From Gammaproteobacteria bacterium (lineage in GTDB: Bacteria > Pseudomonadota > Gammaproteobacteria > Steroidobacterales > Steroidobacteraceae), in contig VEPJ01000150.1 in assembly GCA_012026925.1 (NCBI GenBank), positions 1 through 62,156 on the forward strand: DNA of 62,156 bases, in the 5' to 3' direction. Each line of letters starts with the position of its first letter. Position 1 is the stretch's first letter. Position numbers and translations under genes: made by a program. Positions 37,900 through 48,052 of the stretch are shown one piece after another. The notes under the pieces are model-generated. The model saw only the letters and a list, made by a program, of their open reading frames with translations. It was not told where the DNA came from and ran no database searches.

Positions 37900-39276
37900 A
37901 TGTTTACAGGATTGCGCTTCCCCGGGCTGGTGGCCCGCGGAGCGGGATTGCTGCTGCCCGCCGGTTTCGTCGCGTCACTGATGTTCGCAGCGCCCGCGTG
38001 GTCGCTGCCGAGTTTCGCGCAGCAGACCGGAGTCGGATGCGCCCAGTGCCACACGACCTCGTTCGGTCCCGCGCTGACGCAGTTCGGTCGAGAGTTCAAG
38101 CTGAACGGTTACACGCTGGGCGGCCAGCCGTCGATCCCGCTGGCGGCGATGGTCAACGCGAACTTCACCAGCACCAGCAAGGGCGTCCCGGATGGTGCGG
38201 CCGATCACTTCCGCGACAACAACAACTTTGCATTCAGCGAGATCAGCGGCTTCTTCGCCGGACGGATCTCCGACCACTTCGGTGGTCTCGCGCAGGTCAC
38301 CTACAGCGGCGTGGACCGGACCTCGTCCTGGGACAACCTCGACATGCGTTTCGTCGACAACTTGAAGGTCGGCGGCTCGAGCGTGCTGTGGGGCCTCACA
38401 CTCAACAACAACCCGACCATCCAGGACCTCTGGAACACCACGCCGGGCTGGGGCTTCCCCTACACCAGTTCCGACCTCGCCCCGACGCCCGCGGCGGCGC
38501 CGCTCATCGACGGCGGCATCGCACAGCAGGTGCTCGGGCTCACGGCCTACACGGAGATCGACGACTGGCTGTACCTCGAATTCGGTGGTTACCAGAACCT
38601 TTCGAACAGCCTGCTCGAGAACATCGGTCTGCCGGATGCGGCTACCATGGATCACGTGAAGGGATTCGCGCCGTACTGGCGCATCGGGTTGCAGCACGAG
38701 TTCGCGCCGCACTATGTCGCCGGCGGAATCTTCGGCATGTCGACGGATCTCTATCCGGGCAATGACCGGAGCGAGGGCACCAACCGGTACACGGACTTCG
38801 GCTATGACGCGACCTACCAGTTCGTGGACGGCGGACCGCACACGTGGACCGCACAGTTCACCTACATCCACGAAGACCAGAACCTCGATGCGAGCTACAA
38901 GCTCGGCGACTCGTCGGGCCGCAACAAGACGCTGAACGAGGTCAAGTTCAACGTGCACTACGCCTACGAGCAGACCTACGCGTTCGCGGCCGGCCTGTTC
39001 GGCGTTGGCGGCTCGCGCAATGCGCTGATGTACGCGCCCGATCCGGTGGACGGCAGTGCGAACGGGCGTCCAACCAGCCAGGGATACGTCCTGGAGGCCG
39101 ACTGGATTCCGTGGGGCAAGGTGACCTCACCGAACCAGCCCTGGATGAATGCGCGCATCGGGCTGCAGTACACGGGCTACGGCAAGTTCAACGGCAGCAG
39201 CAACAATTACGACGGCTTCGGCCGTTCCGCCAGCGACAACAACACGGTCTTCCTGTACCTCTGGCTCGCCATCTAG
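37900..39276 (+). CDS. Cyc2-like monoheme cytochrome c fused to outer-membrane porin
   Basis: A 458-residue exported protein. Residues 1-36 form a signal peptide. LPSFAQQTGVGCAQCHTTSF holds a single CXXCH (C47, C50, H51), followed by FGREFKLNGYTLGG. The remaining 380 residues are alternating amphipathic strands (GLAQVTYSGVD, WLYLEFGGYQNLSN, WTAQFTYIHEDQNLD, FNVHYAYEQTYAFAAGLF) ending in NNTVFLYLWLAI, as in an outer-membrane beta-barrel. A short heme segment followed at once by a barrel is the architecture of the Cyc2 family of iron-oxidising bacteria. Many Cyc2-like proteins occur in organisms not known to oxidise iron, so the role is open. GGGAG precedes the ATG. Confidence 0.78.
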   Translation: MFTGLRFPGLVARGAGLLLPAGFVASLMFAAPAWSLPSFAQQTGVGCAQCHTTSFGPALTQFGREFKLNGYTLGGQPSIPLAAMVNANFTSTSKGVPDGAADHFRDNNNFAFSEISGFFAGRISDHFGGLAQVTYSGVDRTSSWDNLDMRFVDNLKVGGSSVLWGLTLNNNPTIQDLWNTTPGWGFPYTSSDLAPTPAAAPLIDGGIAQQVLGLTAYTEIDDWLYLEFGGYQNLSNSLLENIGLPDAATMDHVKGFAPYWRIGLQHEFAPHYVAGGIFGMSTDLYPGNDRSEGTNRYTDFGYDATYQFVDGGPHTWTAQFTYIHEDQNLDASYKLGDSSGRNKTLNEVKFNVHYAYEQTYAFAAGLFGVGGSRNALMYAPDPVDGSANGRPTSQGYVLEADWIPWGKVTSPNQPWMNARIGLQYTGYGKFNGSSNNYDGFGRSASDNNTVFLYLWLAI

Positions 39277-39307
39277 CGGCCGGCAGCCAGGATCCATGAG
39301 GCGCCGA

Positions 39308-39330
39308 CCGGCAGGATCGCACCCTGCCGG
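39308..39330. terminator. Hairpin between convergent cytochrome-porin and FTR1 genes
   Basis: CCGGCAGG (39308-39315) and CCTGCCGG (39323-39330) form a perfect 8-bp stem with a 7-base loop, midway between the two convergent stop codons. It is a likely bidirectional terminator, but no T run is present. Confidence 0.45.
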
Positions 39331-39348
39331 CCGGCGTCCCTGCGCCGT

Positions 39349-40893
39349 TCAGAATTCGTACTCGAGCATGAAACGCATGGTCGTGTCGGGCGTCGCGTCC
39401 GTCAGCCCGAACAGCAGGCCGAGTTCGTACTTGAACGCGCCATTTGCAGTGCGAAATTTGCCGTACATCGCCGGGCCGAGCTGCTGCTCGTGGTCGTTGA
39501 ACGACCCGAACTCGCCCCAGTCCCCGAGGCCGCCGTACATCTCGATGCCGGGCTCGAAGCGCTCCTCGAGGCGATAACGGTACTGCCAGCGGTACTCCAT
39601 CTCGAGGTCGGCGCCGCTCTCGAGTGCCTGTTCGAACAGCAGGTTGAGGCGGACCTCGTTGCGACCGAAATCCTTCTGGCCCAGGAGCCCGATCTCGATC
39701 GCGTCCGCGCCGTCGTCCTCGAGTGAATAGGCGTACTCCGCGAGCAACCCGAAGTCCGCCCAGTACTGGCCCTGTTCCGTGAGCTGGAAGATGTTCTCGG
39801 TCGCGACCTCGGTGGCCTCGAGGCTCTCGCCCGGCTCGCGCTCGTACTCGACGAGCAACTCGGTGAGCCAGCGCGAAGTGGGCGCGTACTCGAATTCGAG
39901 CTTGTAGGCCTGGCCGCCGTCGAGGGAACTCCGGCCATCGAAGTCGTAGTGGCCGCGCAGCTCGATGGCCTTCTCGCCCTGCTCGACGAGCGGCGAGTAC
40001 ACGACGTGATCGGCACGCGCCGGCGGCGCATGGCCTGCCACCGCGATTGCCAGGACGGCGGCCGGGACCGCCGCGGCTCGCCGGAGCCTCACCGGTCGGC
40101 CATTGACCACGCGCGACAGCGCGACGATGCCGACCAGCGTCGCGGCGAATGCCAGGAGCTGCATGGCGCTCGGACGGTCGTCGTAACCGACGAGGACGTG
40201 CAGGAGCTGGCCGACGATGCCGTGCTCGGGAAGGACGGACGACGCGTCCCAGACCGGATCGACCAGCGCCGGAAGGATCCCGGCCTGGACGAGATAGCGG
40301 GTCCCCTGTGCCGCCATCCCAGCGGCCAGCAGCACGATGAGCCAGTTCGTGACGGAGAAGAGGTGCCGGGTTGGTATGCGCACGAGACCGAAGTACATCA
40401 GTGCCCCGGCGGCAACCCCTGCAGCCAGCCCGAGCGCCGAACCGCCGAGCAGCGCACCCGAGCCCGCTCCGCCCGCGGCGATGCCGTAAAGGAACAGCAC
40501 GACCTCCGATCCCTCGCGCAGCACGGCGAGCCCGACGACGAGTGCCAGCACGTGCAGGGGGCGCGTCCCGGCGCTCACGTCGTGGCCGACCGCGCGCATC
40601 TCGCGAGCGATGTCCGCGCCGTGCTTCTGCATCCACACGCTGTGCCACGCCAGCATGAGGACCGCGCCGAACAGGATCGACGCATTCATCACTTCCTGGC
40701 CGACGCCCTCGAGCGCCGCTGCGATCGATTCGGCCCCGAGCGCGACGAGGAGGGCGCCCGCGATGCCCGCAAGCAGGCCGGCGAGCACCCAGCGGCGACT
40801 CGAGGCGATCCCGCGCGACGCGGCGAGCACGATGCCGATCACGAGTGCGGCTTCGAGGACTTCACGAAAGACGATGACGGCCGAGCCGAGCAT
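39349..40893 (-). CDS. FTR1-family iron permease with outer-membrane-like C-terminal extension
   Basis: A 514-residue product in two parts. Residues 1-265 are an FTR1/EfeU-type permease with seven helices and both iron motifs: FREVLEAALV (about 8-17) and VLREGSEVVLF (about 124-134). Residues 266-295 (VRLRRAAAVPAAVLAIAVAG then PPARA) look like a signal peptide. About 220 residues of alternating strands follow (AIELRGHYDFDG, YKLEFEYAPTSRWLTELLVEYE, VRLNLLFEQALE), ending in MRFMLEYEF with the terminal phenylalanine typical of outer-membrane barrels. No stop separates them. A GTG at 40092 could begin a separate 247-residue barrel protein. It lies 3 bases after the cupredoxin gene. Confidence 0.8.
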   Translation of the reverse strand: MLGSAVIVFREVLEAALVIGIVLAASRGIASSRRWVLAGLLAGIAGALLVALGAESIAAALEGVGQEVMNASILFGAVLMLAWHSVWMQKHGADIAREMRAVGHDVSAGTRPLHVLALVVGLAVLREGSEVVLFLYGIAAGGAGSGALLGGSALGLAAGVAAGALMYFGLVRIPTRHLFSVTNWLIVLLAAGMAAQGTRYLVQAGILPALVDPVWDASSVLPEHGIVGQLLHVLVGYDDRPSAMQLLAFAATLVGIVALSRVVNGRPVRLRRAAAVPAAVLAIAVAGHAPPARADHVVYSPLVEQGEKAIELRGHYDFDGRSSLDGGQAYKLEFEYAPTSRWLTELLVEYEREPGESLEATEVATENIFQLTEQGQYWADFGLLAEYAYSLEDDGADAIEIGLLGQKDFGRNEVRLNLLFEQALESGADLEMEYRWQYRYRLEERFEPGIEMYGGLGDWGEFGSFNDHEQQLGPAMYGKFRTANGAFKYELGLLFGLTDATPDTTMRFMLEYEF

Positions 40894-40896
40894 GGC

Positions 40897-41241
40897 TCAC
40901 TCCGCGATCAGCCAGCCGCGGGCGGTGGCCATGTTGAATTCGCCGAAGAACTCGTATTTGCCGGGCTTCAGGGGCCCGACGAAGACGACGATGCGGCCGT
41001 TGCCGGGGACGACCTTCTCCCGGTTGAGCTGGTAGCTCTCGAACTCTTCCGGGGTCGGATCCTTGTTCTCGATGACCAGGCGGATCTTCTGGCCGGCAGG
41101 CACCCTGAGTTCCGCCGGCGTGAAGCGGTGATCCTGGATCACCAGTGAGAATTCCGGCTCGCCGGCCTGGGCAGGGGCTGCGAGGAGGCACCACAAGGTC
41201 GTGGCTGCCGTAAGAGCGGTGCAGGGCTTGGGCAGTTGCAT
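40897..41241 (-). CDS. Periplasmic cupredoxin-like protein (EfeO N-domain type)
   Basis: A 114-residue exported protein. The first 25 or so residues (MQLPKPCTALTAATTLWCLLAAPAQA after the start) are a signal peptide. The mature part, FSLVIQDHRFTPAELRVPAGQKIRLVIENKDPTPEEFES, continuing to KPGKYEFFGEFNMATARGWLIAE, matches the cupredoxin domain of EfeO-like iron-uptake proteins. The classic Cys of blue copper sites is absent, so it may bind iron or copper differently. ATG 41241 has GGTGGA upstream; a GTG at 41253 would add four residues. It precedes the FTR1 gene by 3 bases. A Fur-like site lies upstream, supporting a role in iron acquisition. Confidence 0.83.
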   Translation of the reverse strand: MQLPKPCTALTAATTLWCLLAAPAQAGEPEFSLVIQDHRFTPAELRVPAGQKIRLVIENKDPTPEEFESYQLNREKVVPGNGRIVVFVGPLKPGKYEFFGEFNMATARGWLIAE

Positions 41242-41279
41242 GGGCTCGTCCACCTGTTAAGGTGGTCCGAATATATACG

Positions 41280-41295
41280 AATGAGAACTATTCGC
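41280..41295 (-). promoter_or_regulatory. Fur-box-like site ahead of cupredoxin-FTR1 operon
   Basis: AATGAGAACTATTCGC matches the commonly seen Fur motif form AATGAGAATTATTCNC at most positions and lies 39 bases upstream of the cupredoxin start, next to the A/T-rich AATATATACGA, which could be a -10 region. Iron-repressed transcription of the permease operon is the natural reading. The alpha/beta hydrolase gene starts on the other side and may share the region. Confidence 0.55.
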
Positions 41296-41354
41296 AACTA
41301 GGCAGACGCCACCTCTTCGCCTCGGCCCGAGCCAAATTCATGTAAAAGGCCGGC

Positions 41355-42185
41355 ATGAAGCATCGTGAACTGCAATTCCCCGGTTGCCAGGAGGCGAGCC
41401 TCTTCGCGCAGGCCTGGCTGCCGGAAAGAGCGCCACGGGCAATCGTCGTGATCTCGCATGGACTTGGCGAGCACGGCGGACGTTATGCGCCGCTGGCGAG
41501 CCGGCTCGTCGAAAAGGGCTACGCCGTCTATGCGCTCGATCATCGCGGCCACGGTCGGTCGAGCGGGCCCCGGGCCAACATCGAGCGCTTCGACTACCTC
41601 GTCTCGGACCTCGGTGTGTGCATCGGGCGCGCGCAGCGCGAGCATCTCGACACGCCGGTCATCCTGCTCGGCCACAGCATGGGCGGAGCCGTCGCGCTCG
41701 CGTGTGCACTCAAGTACGAGAAGGTGCTGCGTGCGCTCGTGCTGTCGGCACCCGCGCTAGCGCCGGGCGATGCGGTGCCTGCATTCAAGCTGCTGGTCGT
41801 GAAGGCCCTGTCGGCGCTGTCGCCCAACACTGGCGCTCTCACGCTGCCTGCGACCGCGGTGAGCCGCGACCCGGCCGTGGTGCGCGCCTACGAATCGGAT
41901 CCGCTTGTGTTTCACGGCGCCATCCCGGCCCGCACGCTCGCGGAACTGCTGCAGGCCATGCAGCGGTTGCAGGCGAAGGTGCACGAGTTGCGACTGCCCG
42001 TGCTCATCCAGCACGGCACGGCGGATTCACTCGTCCCGCTCGCCGCCGCGCATCCCATCTACCAGCACCTCGGCCAGTCGAAGCGCCGGACGCTCATGGT
42101 CTACGAAGGCCTGTACCACGAGGTCTACAACGAGCCGGAGCGCGACCGGGTGATCGGCGACCTCGAGGCCTGGCTCGCGAGCTAG
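41355..42185 (+). CDS. Alpha/beta hydrolase, monoacylglycerol lipase-like
   Basis: A 276-residue hydrolase of the serine aminopeptidase S33/monoacylglycerol lipase group. IVVISHGLGEHGGRYAPLASRL is the HGxxEH oxyanion segment, YALDHRGHGRSSGPRA follows, and ILLGHSMGGAVAL gives the GxSxG nucleophile (about residue 106). The catalytic aspartate is in IQHGTADSLVPLAAA and the histidine in YEGLYHEVYNEPER, both in typical order. No signal peptide is present, so it acts in the cytoplasm, perhaps on monoacylglycerols or lysolipids. It converges with cbbR with a 4-base overlap. Confidence 0.88.
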   Translation: MKHRELQFPGCQEASLFAQAWLPERAPRAIVVISHGLGEHGGRYAPLASRLVEKGYAVYALDHRGHGRSSGPRANIERFDYLVSDLGVCIGRAQREHLDTPVILLGHSMGGAVALACALKYEKVLRALVLSAPALAPGDAVPAFKLLVVKALSALSPNTGALTLPATAVSRDPAVVRAYESDPLVFHGAIPARTLAELLQAMQRLQAKVHELRLPVLIQHGTADSLVPLAAAHPIYQHLGQSKRRTLMVYEGLYHEVYNEPERDRVIGDLEAWLAS

Positions 42186-43147
42186 GGGCCGGACAGGAGC
42201 GCCTGCGTCTCCGCCTCGACCTTGCGGGCTCCGTCGTTCAGCAGGTAGTCCCGGAACGCAGCCGCCGCAGGCGGCAGCCAGCGCTCGGAGTGATGCACGA
42301 CGTACCAGGTGCGGATGATCGGCGTGTGGTCCACGTCGAGCCTCACCAGCGCGCCCGTCTTGAGTTCCAGGAACAGCGTGTGTGCGGAGGTCAGGCTGAT
42401 GCCGAGCTGGCACATCACGGCGTGCTTCGCCATCTCGTTGCCGCTGACCGTGACGTGCTCGCGCGGCACGATGCGGTGCATCGTGAGAAACGTGTCGAGC
42501 ATCGCCCGCGTGCCGGATCCAGGCTCACGCTGCACGACGCTCTCGTGGCGCAGCTCGATGGGCGCAATGCCGCGCTCGCCGACGAGCGGGTGTCCCGGCC
42601 ACGCAATGATCACGTGCGGGTTGGTCGCGAAGGGTTCACGCGTCAGCGGATCGTCCTGGGCGGCGGCCCGTCCCACGGCCGATTCCGGTCCACGACCCAT
42701 CAGCGCGAGATCCACCTCGCCGTCTAGCACGCGTCGTGCGAGTTCGGCCCGCGTCGAGACCGCCATGTGCACGGCGATGCCTGGCGCGAGCCTGCGGAAT
42801 TCGGCGAGCAGCGGAGGGAGGATGTGGGTGCCCGTCGCGAGGATGCCGAGGTGCAGCGTGCCGTCGTCGCGCTTGCGGAGCGCGTCCATCTCCTTCGCGA
42901 GTACGCCGAGGCGCGTGTGTACGTCGATCGCCGCGGCAAGTGCGCGCTCGCCGGCCGCGGTCAGCCGCAGTCGCCGTCCGATCCGATCGAAGGCCGGGGC
43001 CCCGAGTACCTTCTCAAGTTGTTGAATCTGCTGTGTTATTGCGGGCCCCGTCATGAACAGCCGCTGCGAGGCGCGGGCCATCGTGCCGGTCTCTGCAACA
43101 GCCTTCAGGACCTCGAGCTGTCGCAGGCTCAGGTGTCTCGGATCCAT
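42182..43147 (-). CDS. cbbR: LysR-type regulator CbbR
   Basis: A 321-residue LysR-type regulator. LSLRQLEVLKAVAETGTMARASQRLFMTGPAITQQIQQLEKVLGAPAF is the N-terminal winged helix. The effector domain starts near residue 90 (LHLGILATGTHILPPLLAEFRRLAPGI). It is divergent from the RuBisCO operon with 102 bases between start codons, the standard arrangement of cbbR. CbbR proteins sense metabolites such as RuBP, PEP or NADPH and activate Calvin-cycle genes. One putative CbbR half-site abuts its own start codon, suggesting autoregulation. Its stop codon overlaps the end of the hydrolase gene. Confidence 0.92.
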   Translation of the reverse strand: MDPRHLSLRQLEVLKAVAETGTMARASQRLFMTGPAITQQIQQLEKVLGAPAFDRIGRRLRLTAAGERALAAAIDVHTRLGVLAKEMDALRKRDDGTLHLGILATGTHILPPLLAEFRRLAPGIAVHMAVSTRAELARRVLDGEVDLALMGRGPESAVGRAAAQDDPLTREPFATNPHVIIAWPGHPLVGERGIAPIELRHESVVQREPGSGTRAMLDTFLTMHRIVPREHVTVSGNEMAKHAVMCQLGISLTSAHTLFLELKTGALVRLDVDHTPIIRTWYVVHHSERWLPPAAAAFRDYLLNDGARKVEAETQALLSGP

Positions 43148-43192
43148 AAGCGGAGCTTAGCAGGCAGGCAACAAATACTAAGTGTCAATTAT
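43148..43192. promoter_or_regulatory. Two CbbR half-sites (TNA-N7-TNA) between cbbR and cbbL
   Basis: TAA-GCGGAGC-TTA occupies 43148-43160 and TAA-GTGTCAA-TTA occupies 43180-43192. Both fit the TNA-N7-TNA consensus described for CbbR operators, and the two copies are exactly 32 bases apart, about three helical turns, so dimers would sit on the same face. The left copy touches the cbbR start codon and the right copy overlaps the predicted cbb -35 element. Confidence 0.65.
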
Positions 43193-43211
43193 CGATCGGG
43201 CCGCCTAAAGT
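43183..43211 (+). promoter_or_regulatory. Predicted cbb operon promoter
   Basis: GTGTCA (43183-43188, four of six bases of the -35 consensus) is separated by 17 bases from TAAAGT (43206-43211, a good -10). The right-hand CbbR half-site overlaps the weak -35, as expected for an activator-dependent promoter. The strong ribosome site AAGGAGG (43236-43242) precedes cbbL. Confidence 0.5.
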
Positions 43212-43213
43212 GA

Positions 43214-44731
<1,518 letters not shown>

Positions 44732-44742
44732 GGAGAGCCGCA

Positions 44743-45129
44743 ATGCGCATCACACAGGGAACATTTTCCTACCTGCCCGACCTGACCGACGAGCAGATCG
44801 CGAAGCAGGTCGATTACGCGCTCTCGCAGGACTGGGCCGTGTCGCTCGAGTACACCGACGACCCGCATCCCCGCAACGTCTACTGGGAGATGTGGGGCCT
44901 GCCGATGTTCGACCTGAAGGACGCGGCGGGAGTGCTGGCCGAGCTGCGCGAGGCCCGCAAGGCGCACCCCGACTGCTACATCAAGCTGAACGCGTTCGAC
45001 TCGACGCGCGGCTTCGAGACGATGCGCCTCTCCTTCATCGTGCACCGTCCGAAGGAGGAGGCGCGCTACAAGCTGCGGCGCGAGGAGAGCGCCGGGCGGC
45101 TCGTCCGCTACACGCTCGAGCGCGCGTAG
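44743..45129 (+). CDS. cbbS: RuBisCO small subunit, red type
   Basis: A 128-residue small subunit starting [19 protein letters not shown], with [21 protein letters not shown] and [23 protein letters not shown]. The C-terminal extension ([18 protein letters not shown] onward) is the beta-hairpin tail found in form IC and ID enzymes that replaces the beta A-B loop contact of green-type subunits. It begins 11 bases after cbbL with AGGAGAG upstream. Confidence 0.96.
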   Translation: MRITQGTFSYLPDLTDEQIAKQVDYALSQDWAVSLEYTDDPHPRNVYWEMWGLPMFDLKDAAGVLAELREARKAHPDCYIKLNAFDSTRGFETMRLSFIVHRPKEEARYKLRREESAGRLVRYTLERA

Positions 45130-45173
45130 TCCGGCGCGGAAACACCTGCTCCGAATCACCGGGGACACGCGGG

Positions 45174-46070
45174 ATGGCTGGTTCCATCGACCTCAAGGCG
45201 CTGCTCGCCGAGTCGGGTGTCGCGGAAGTGCTCGACGAGCTCGATCGCGAGCTCGTCGGCCTCAAGCCCGTCAAGACGCGGATCCGCGAGATCGCCTCGC
45301 TGCTCGTGGTGGACAAGGCGCGGGCCGCGCTCGGCGTCGAGGGTGCGAAGCCGTCGCTGCACATGTGCTTCACCGGCAATCCGGGCACCGGCAAGACCAC
45401 GGTCGCCATGCGCATGGCGACGATCCTGCACCGGCTCGGCCACGTGCGTAAGGGACACCTCGTGGCCGTCACGCGCGACGACCTCGTCGGGCAGTACATC
45501 GGTCACACGGCGCCGAAGACCAAGGAAGTGCTGAAGCGCGCGATGGGCGGCGTGCTGTTCATCGACGAGGCGTACTACCTCTATCGCCCCGAGAACGAGC
45601 GCGACTACGGCCAGGAGGCCATCGAGATCCTGATGCAGGTGATGGAGAACCAGCGCGAGGACCTCGTCGTGATATTCGCGGGCTACAAGAGCCGCATGGA
45701 CACCTTCTTCCAGTCGAACCCCGGGCTCGGCTCGCGCGTCGCGCACCACATCGACTTCCCGGACTACACGGTGGACGAGCTCGAGGCGATCGCCGGGAAG
45801 ATGGTCGCCGCACTCGGGCTCACGCTGTCCGAGCCCGCCAGTCGCGCGCTGGCCGAATACCTGCGGCTCCGGCGCGAGCAGCCCAATTTTGCCAACGCCC
45901 GTTCGCTGCGCAACGCGCTCGCCCGCGCCAGGCTGCGGCAGGCGCGCCGCCTGCTCGAGGCCGGCACCGTCGATGCGGCCATGCTGACCACGATCGAGGC
46001 GGAGGACATCCGCGCGAGCCGCGTGTTCGACGCGGCCCGGGCGGCGGCCACAGAGGAGAATCCATGCTGA
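45174..46070 (+). CDS. cbbX: RuBisCO activase CbbX (AAA+)
   Basis: CbbX removes inhibitory sugar phosphates from red-type RuBisCO by pulling on the C-terminus of the large subunit. The 298-residue protein has the Walker A motif [15 protein letters not shown] (about 60-74), Walker [14 protein letters not shown] (about 122-134), the pore-loop region [12 protein letters not shown] and a C-terminal AAA+ lid ([20 protein letters not shown]) with the sensor-2 arginine. ATG 45174 opens the conserved N-terminus. Its presence confirms the red-type assignment of cbbLS. It overlaps the FBPase start by 7 bases. Confidence 0.96.
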   Translation: MAGSIDLKALLAESGVAEVLDELDRELVGLKPVKTRIREIASLLVVDKARAALGVEGAKPSLHMCFTGNPGTGKTTVAMRMATILHRLGHVRKGHLVAVTRDDLVGQYIGHTAPKTKEVLKRAMGGVLFIDEAYYLYRPENERDYGQEAIEILMQVMENQREDLVVIFAGYKSRMDTFFQSNPGLGSRVAHHIDFPDYTVDELEAIAGKMVAALGLTLSEPASRALAEYLRLRREQPNFANARSLRNALARARLRQARRLLEAGTVDAAMLTTIEAEDIRASRVFDAARAAATEENPC

Positions 46071-47125
46071 ATCCAGGCTACACCACGATCTCCAAGTTCC
46101 TGATCCAGCAGGTGCCCGAGGGCCCGCACGGCCGCGAACTCGCGGCGCTGCTCGTGGACGTCGCCGCCGTCGTCAAGGCGGTCTCGGCGGCCGTGGGCAA
46201 GGGCCCCCTCGTTGGCTTCGCGAGCCTCGCGGGCACCGAGAACGCCCAGGGCGAGTCCCAGAAGAAGCTCGATGTTCTGGCGGACGAGCTCTTCGCGCGC
46301 GGCGTCGAGTGGAGCGGCCTCGTGGGTGCGCTCGCCTCCGAGGAAATGGAGGACGTGCATTTCGTCGAGGGCGGCGGTCGGCTCGCTCTCGTCTTCGATC
46401 CGCTCGACGGCTCGAACAACCTCGACGTGAACCTGCCGGTTGGCTCGATTTTCTCGGTGCTCGCGCTCTCCGAGACGGCGCGTGGCCCGTCCGCGGTGCT
46501 GCAGCCGGGCACGAAGCAGCTCGCGGCAGGCTACGCGATCTACGGCCCGTCGACGCAGGTCGTCATCACCGTCGGTCGCGGCACCCACGGGTTCACGCTC
46601 GATCGCGAGATCGGCAACTTCGTGCTCACGCATCCCGACATCCGCGTGCCGGAAGAGGGCTCCGACTACCTGATCAACGCGTCGAACCGCCGCTTCTGGG
46701 AGCCGCCGATCGCGCGCTATGTGGACGAGTGCAAGGCCGGCCAGGAAGGGCCGCGCGGTCGCGACTTCAACACGCGCTGGGTCGCCTCGATGGTCGCCGA
46801 CGTGCATCGCATACTGCTGCGCGGCGGAATCTACATGTACCCTCGCGACCAGAAGGCGTCGAACCGGGAGGGCCGACTGCGGCTCCTGTACGAGGCGAAC
46901 CCGATGGCCATGATCGTCGAGCAGGCCGGTGGCCTGGCCTCGACCGGCCGAGGCCGCATCCTCGAGATCGTGCCCGAGCGGATCCACCAGCGCGTGCCCG
47001 TGATCCTCGGCTCGAAGGCCGAAGTGCAGCGTGTCGAGCGCTACCACGCGGAGTACGACCGCGGCGAGGACAAGCCCTACAGCTCGCCGCTCTTCGGCGA
47101 GCGCTCACTCTTCAGGAACGGCTGA
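46064..47125 (+). CDS. fbp: Fructose-1,6-bisphosphatase, class I
   Basis: A 353-residue class I FBPase, serving RuBP regeneration in the Calvin cycle. [15 protein letters not shown] holds the metal-binding glutamates, and [23 protein letters not shown] is the signature with the DPLDGS metal site. [37 protein letters not shown] holds the substrate tyrosines, lysine and the last glutamate, and [16 protein letters not shown] closes the domain. The 7-base overlap with cbbX and the 22-base gap to the phosphoribulokinase gene put it firmly in the operon. Confidence 0.96.
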   Translation: MLNPGYTTISKFLIQQVPEGPHGRELAALLVDVAAVVKAVSAAVGKGPLVGFASLAGTENAQGESQKKLDVLADELFARGVEWSGLVGALASEEMEDVHFVEGGGRLALVFDPLDGSNNLDVNLPVGSIFSVLALSETARGPSAVLQPGTKQLAAGYAIYGPSTQVVITVGRGTHGFTLDREIGNFVLTHPDIRVPEEGSDYLINASNRRFWEPPIARYVDECKAGQEGPRGRDFNTRWVASMVADVHRILLRGGIYMYPRDQKASNREGRLRLLYEANPMAMIVEQAGGLASTGRGRILEIVPERIHQRVPVILGSKAEVQRVERYHAEYDRGEDKPYSSPLFGERSLFRNG

Positions 47126-47147
47126 CCGTCCATTTCGGAGCACAAGC

Positions 47148-48023
47148 ATGTCGGCGAGGCATCCCATCATCGCGGTGACCGGCTCCTCTGGCGCGGGCAC
47201 CAGCACCGTCAAGACCACCTTCGAGTGGATCTTCCGCCGCGAAAACATCGACGCGGCCGTCGTCGAAGGCGACGCGTTCCATCGCTACGACCGCATGGAG
47301 ATGCGGCAGAAGATGAAGGAGGCGGAGGCCGAGGGAAACAAGAACTTCAGCCACTTCGGACCGGAGTCGAACCTGTTCGGCGAGCTCGAGGAGCTCTTCA
47401 GGAGCTATGCGCTCTCGGGCAAGGGCCGCTCGCGCACTTATGTCCACGACGCCGAGGAGGGCGCGAAGTACGGTGCCGACCCCGGCACGTTCACGCCGTG
47501 GCAGGTGATCGGCGAGGGATCGGACCTGCTGTTCTACGAAGGCCTGCACGGAGCCGTGAAGACCGACGAGCACGACGTCGCGAAGTACCCGGATCTCCTG
47601 ATCGGCGTGGCGCCGAGCATCAACCTCGAGTGGATCCAGAAGCTGCACCGCGACCGCCGGACCCGCGGCTACTCCACCGAGGCGGTCGTCGACACGATCC
47701 TGCGCCGCATGCCGGACTACGTGAACTACATCGTCCCGCAGTTCTCGCGCACGCACATCAATTTCCAGCGCGTGCCGACGGTGGACACCTCGAACCCGTT
47801 CATCGCGAAGGACATCCCGACCGCGGACGAGAGCTTCCTGATCATCCGTTTCGCGAACCCGAAGGGCATCGATTTTCCCTACCTGCTTTCGATGGTGCAC
47901 GACTCGTTCATGTCGCGGCCCAATACCCTCGTCGTGCCCGGCGGCAAGCTGCCGCTGGCGATGCAGATCATCCTGACGCCGCTCATCCTGCGGCTCATGG
48001 ACACGAAGAAGCGCGCCTACTGA
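47148..48023 (+). CDS. prk: Phosphoribulokinase (class I, bacterial type)
   Basis: The 291-residue enzyme makes ribulose-1,5-bisphosphate from ribulose-5-phosphate and ATP. IIAVTGSSGAGTSTVKTTFE is the P-loop (about residues 7-26), VVEGDAFHRYDRMEM follows with the catalytic aspartate, and GSDLLFYEGLHGAV is the Walker-B-like part. HRDRRTRGYSTEAVVDTILRRMPDYVNYIVPQFSRTHINFQR is typical of proteobacterial octameric PRK. The ATG has CGGAGCACAAGC upstream. It is the last gene of the cbb operon; a REP-like hairpin follows within 50 bases. Confidence 0.96.
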   Translation: MSARHPIIAVTGSSGAGTSTVKTTFEWIFRRENIDAAVVEGDAFHRYDRMEMRQKMKEAEAEGNKNFSHFGPESNLFGELEELFRSYALSGKGRSRTYVHDAEEGAKYGADPGTFTPWQVIGEGSDLLFYEGLHGAVKTDEHDVAKYPDLLIGVAPSINLEWIQKLHRDRRTRGYSTEAVVDTILRRMPDYVNYIVPQFSRTHINFQRVPTVDTSNPFIAKDIPTADESFLIIRFANPKGIDFPYLLSMVHDSFMSRPNTLVVPGGKLPLAMQIILTPLILRLMDTKKRAY

Positions 48024-48052
48024 ACGGCGGAAGCAGGGGGCAATCCCCGGTT

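Noticed and set aside
43157-43183. CTTAG-N17-CTAAG inverted repeat as the CbbR operator
   Set aside because: The arms are only 5 bp and the TNA-N7-TNA boxes describe the region better and match the published consensus form.
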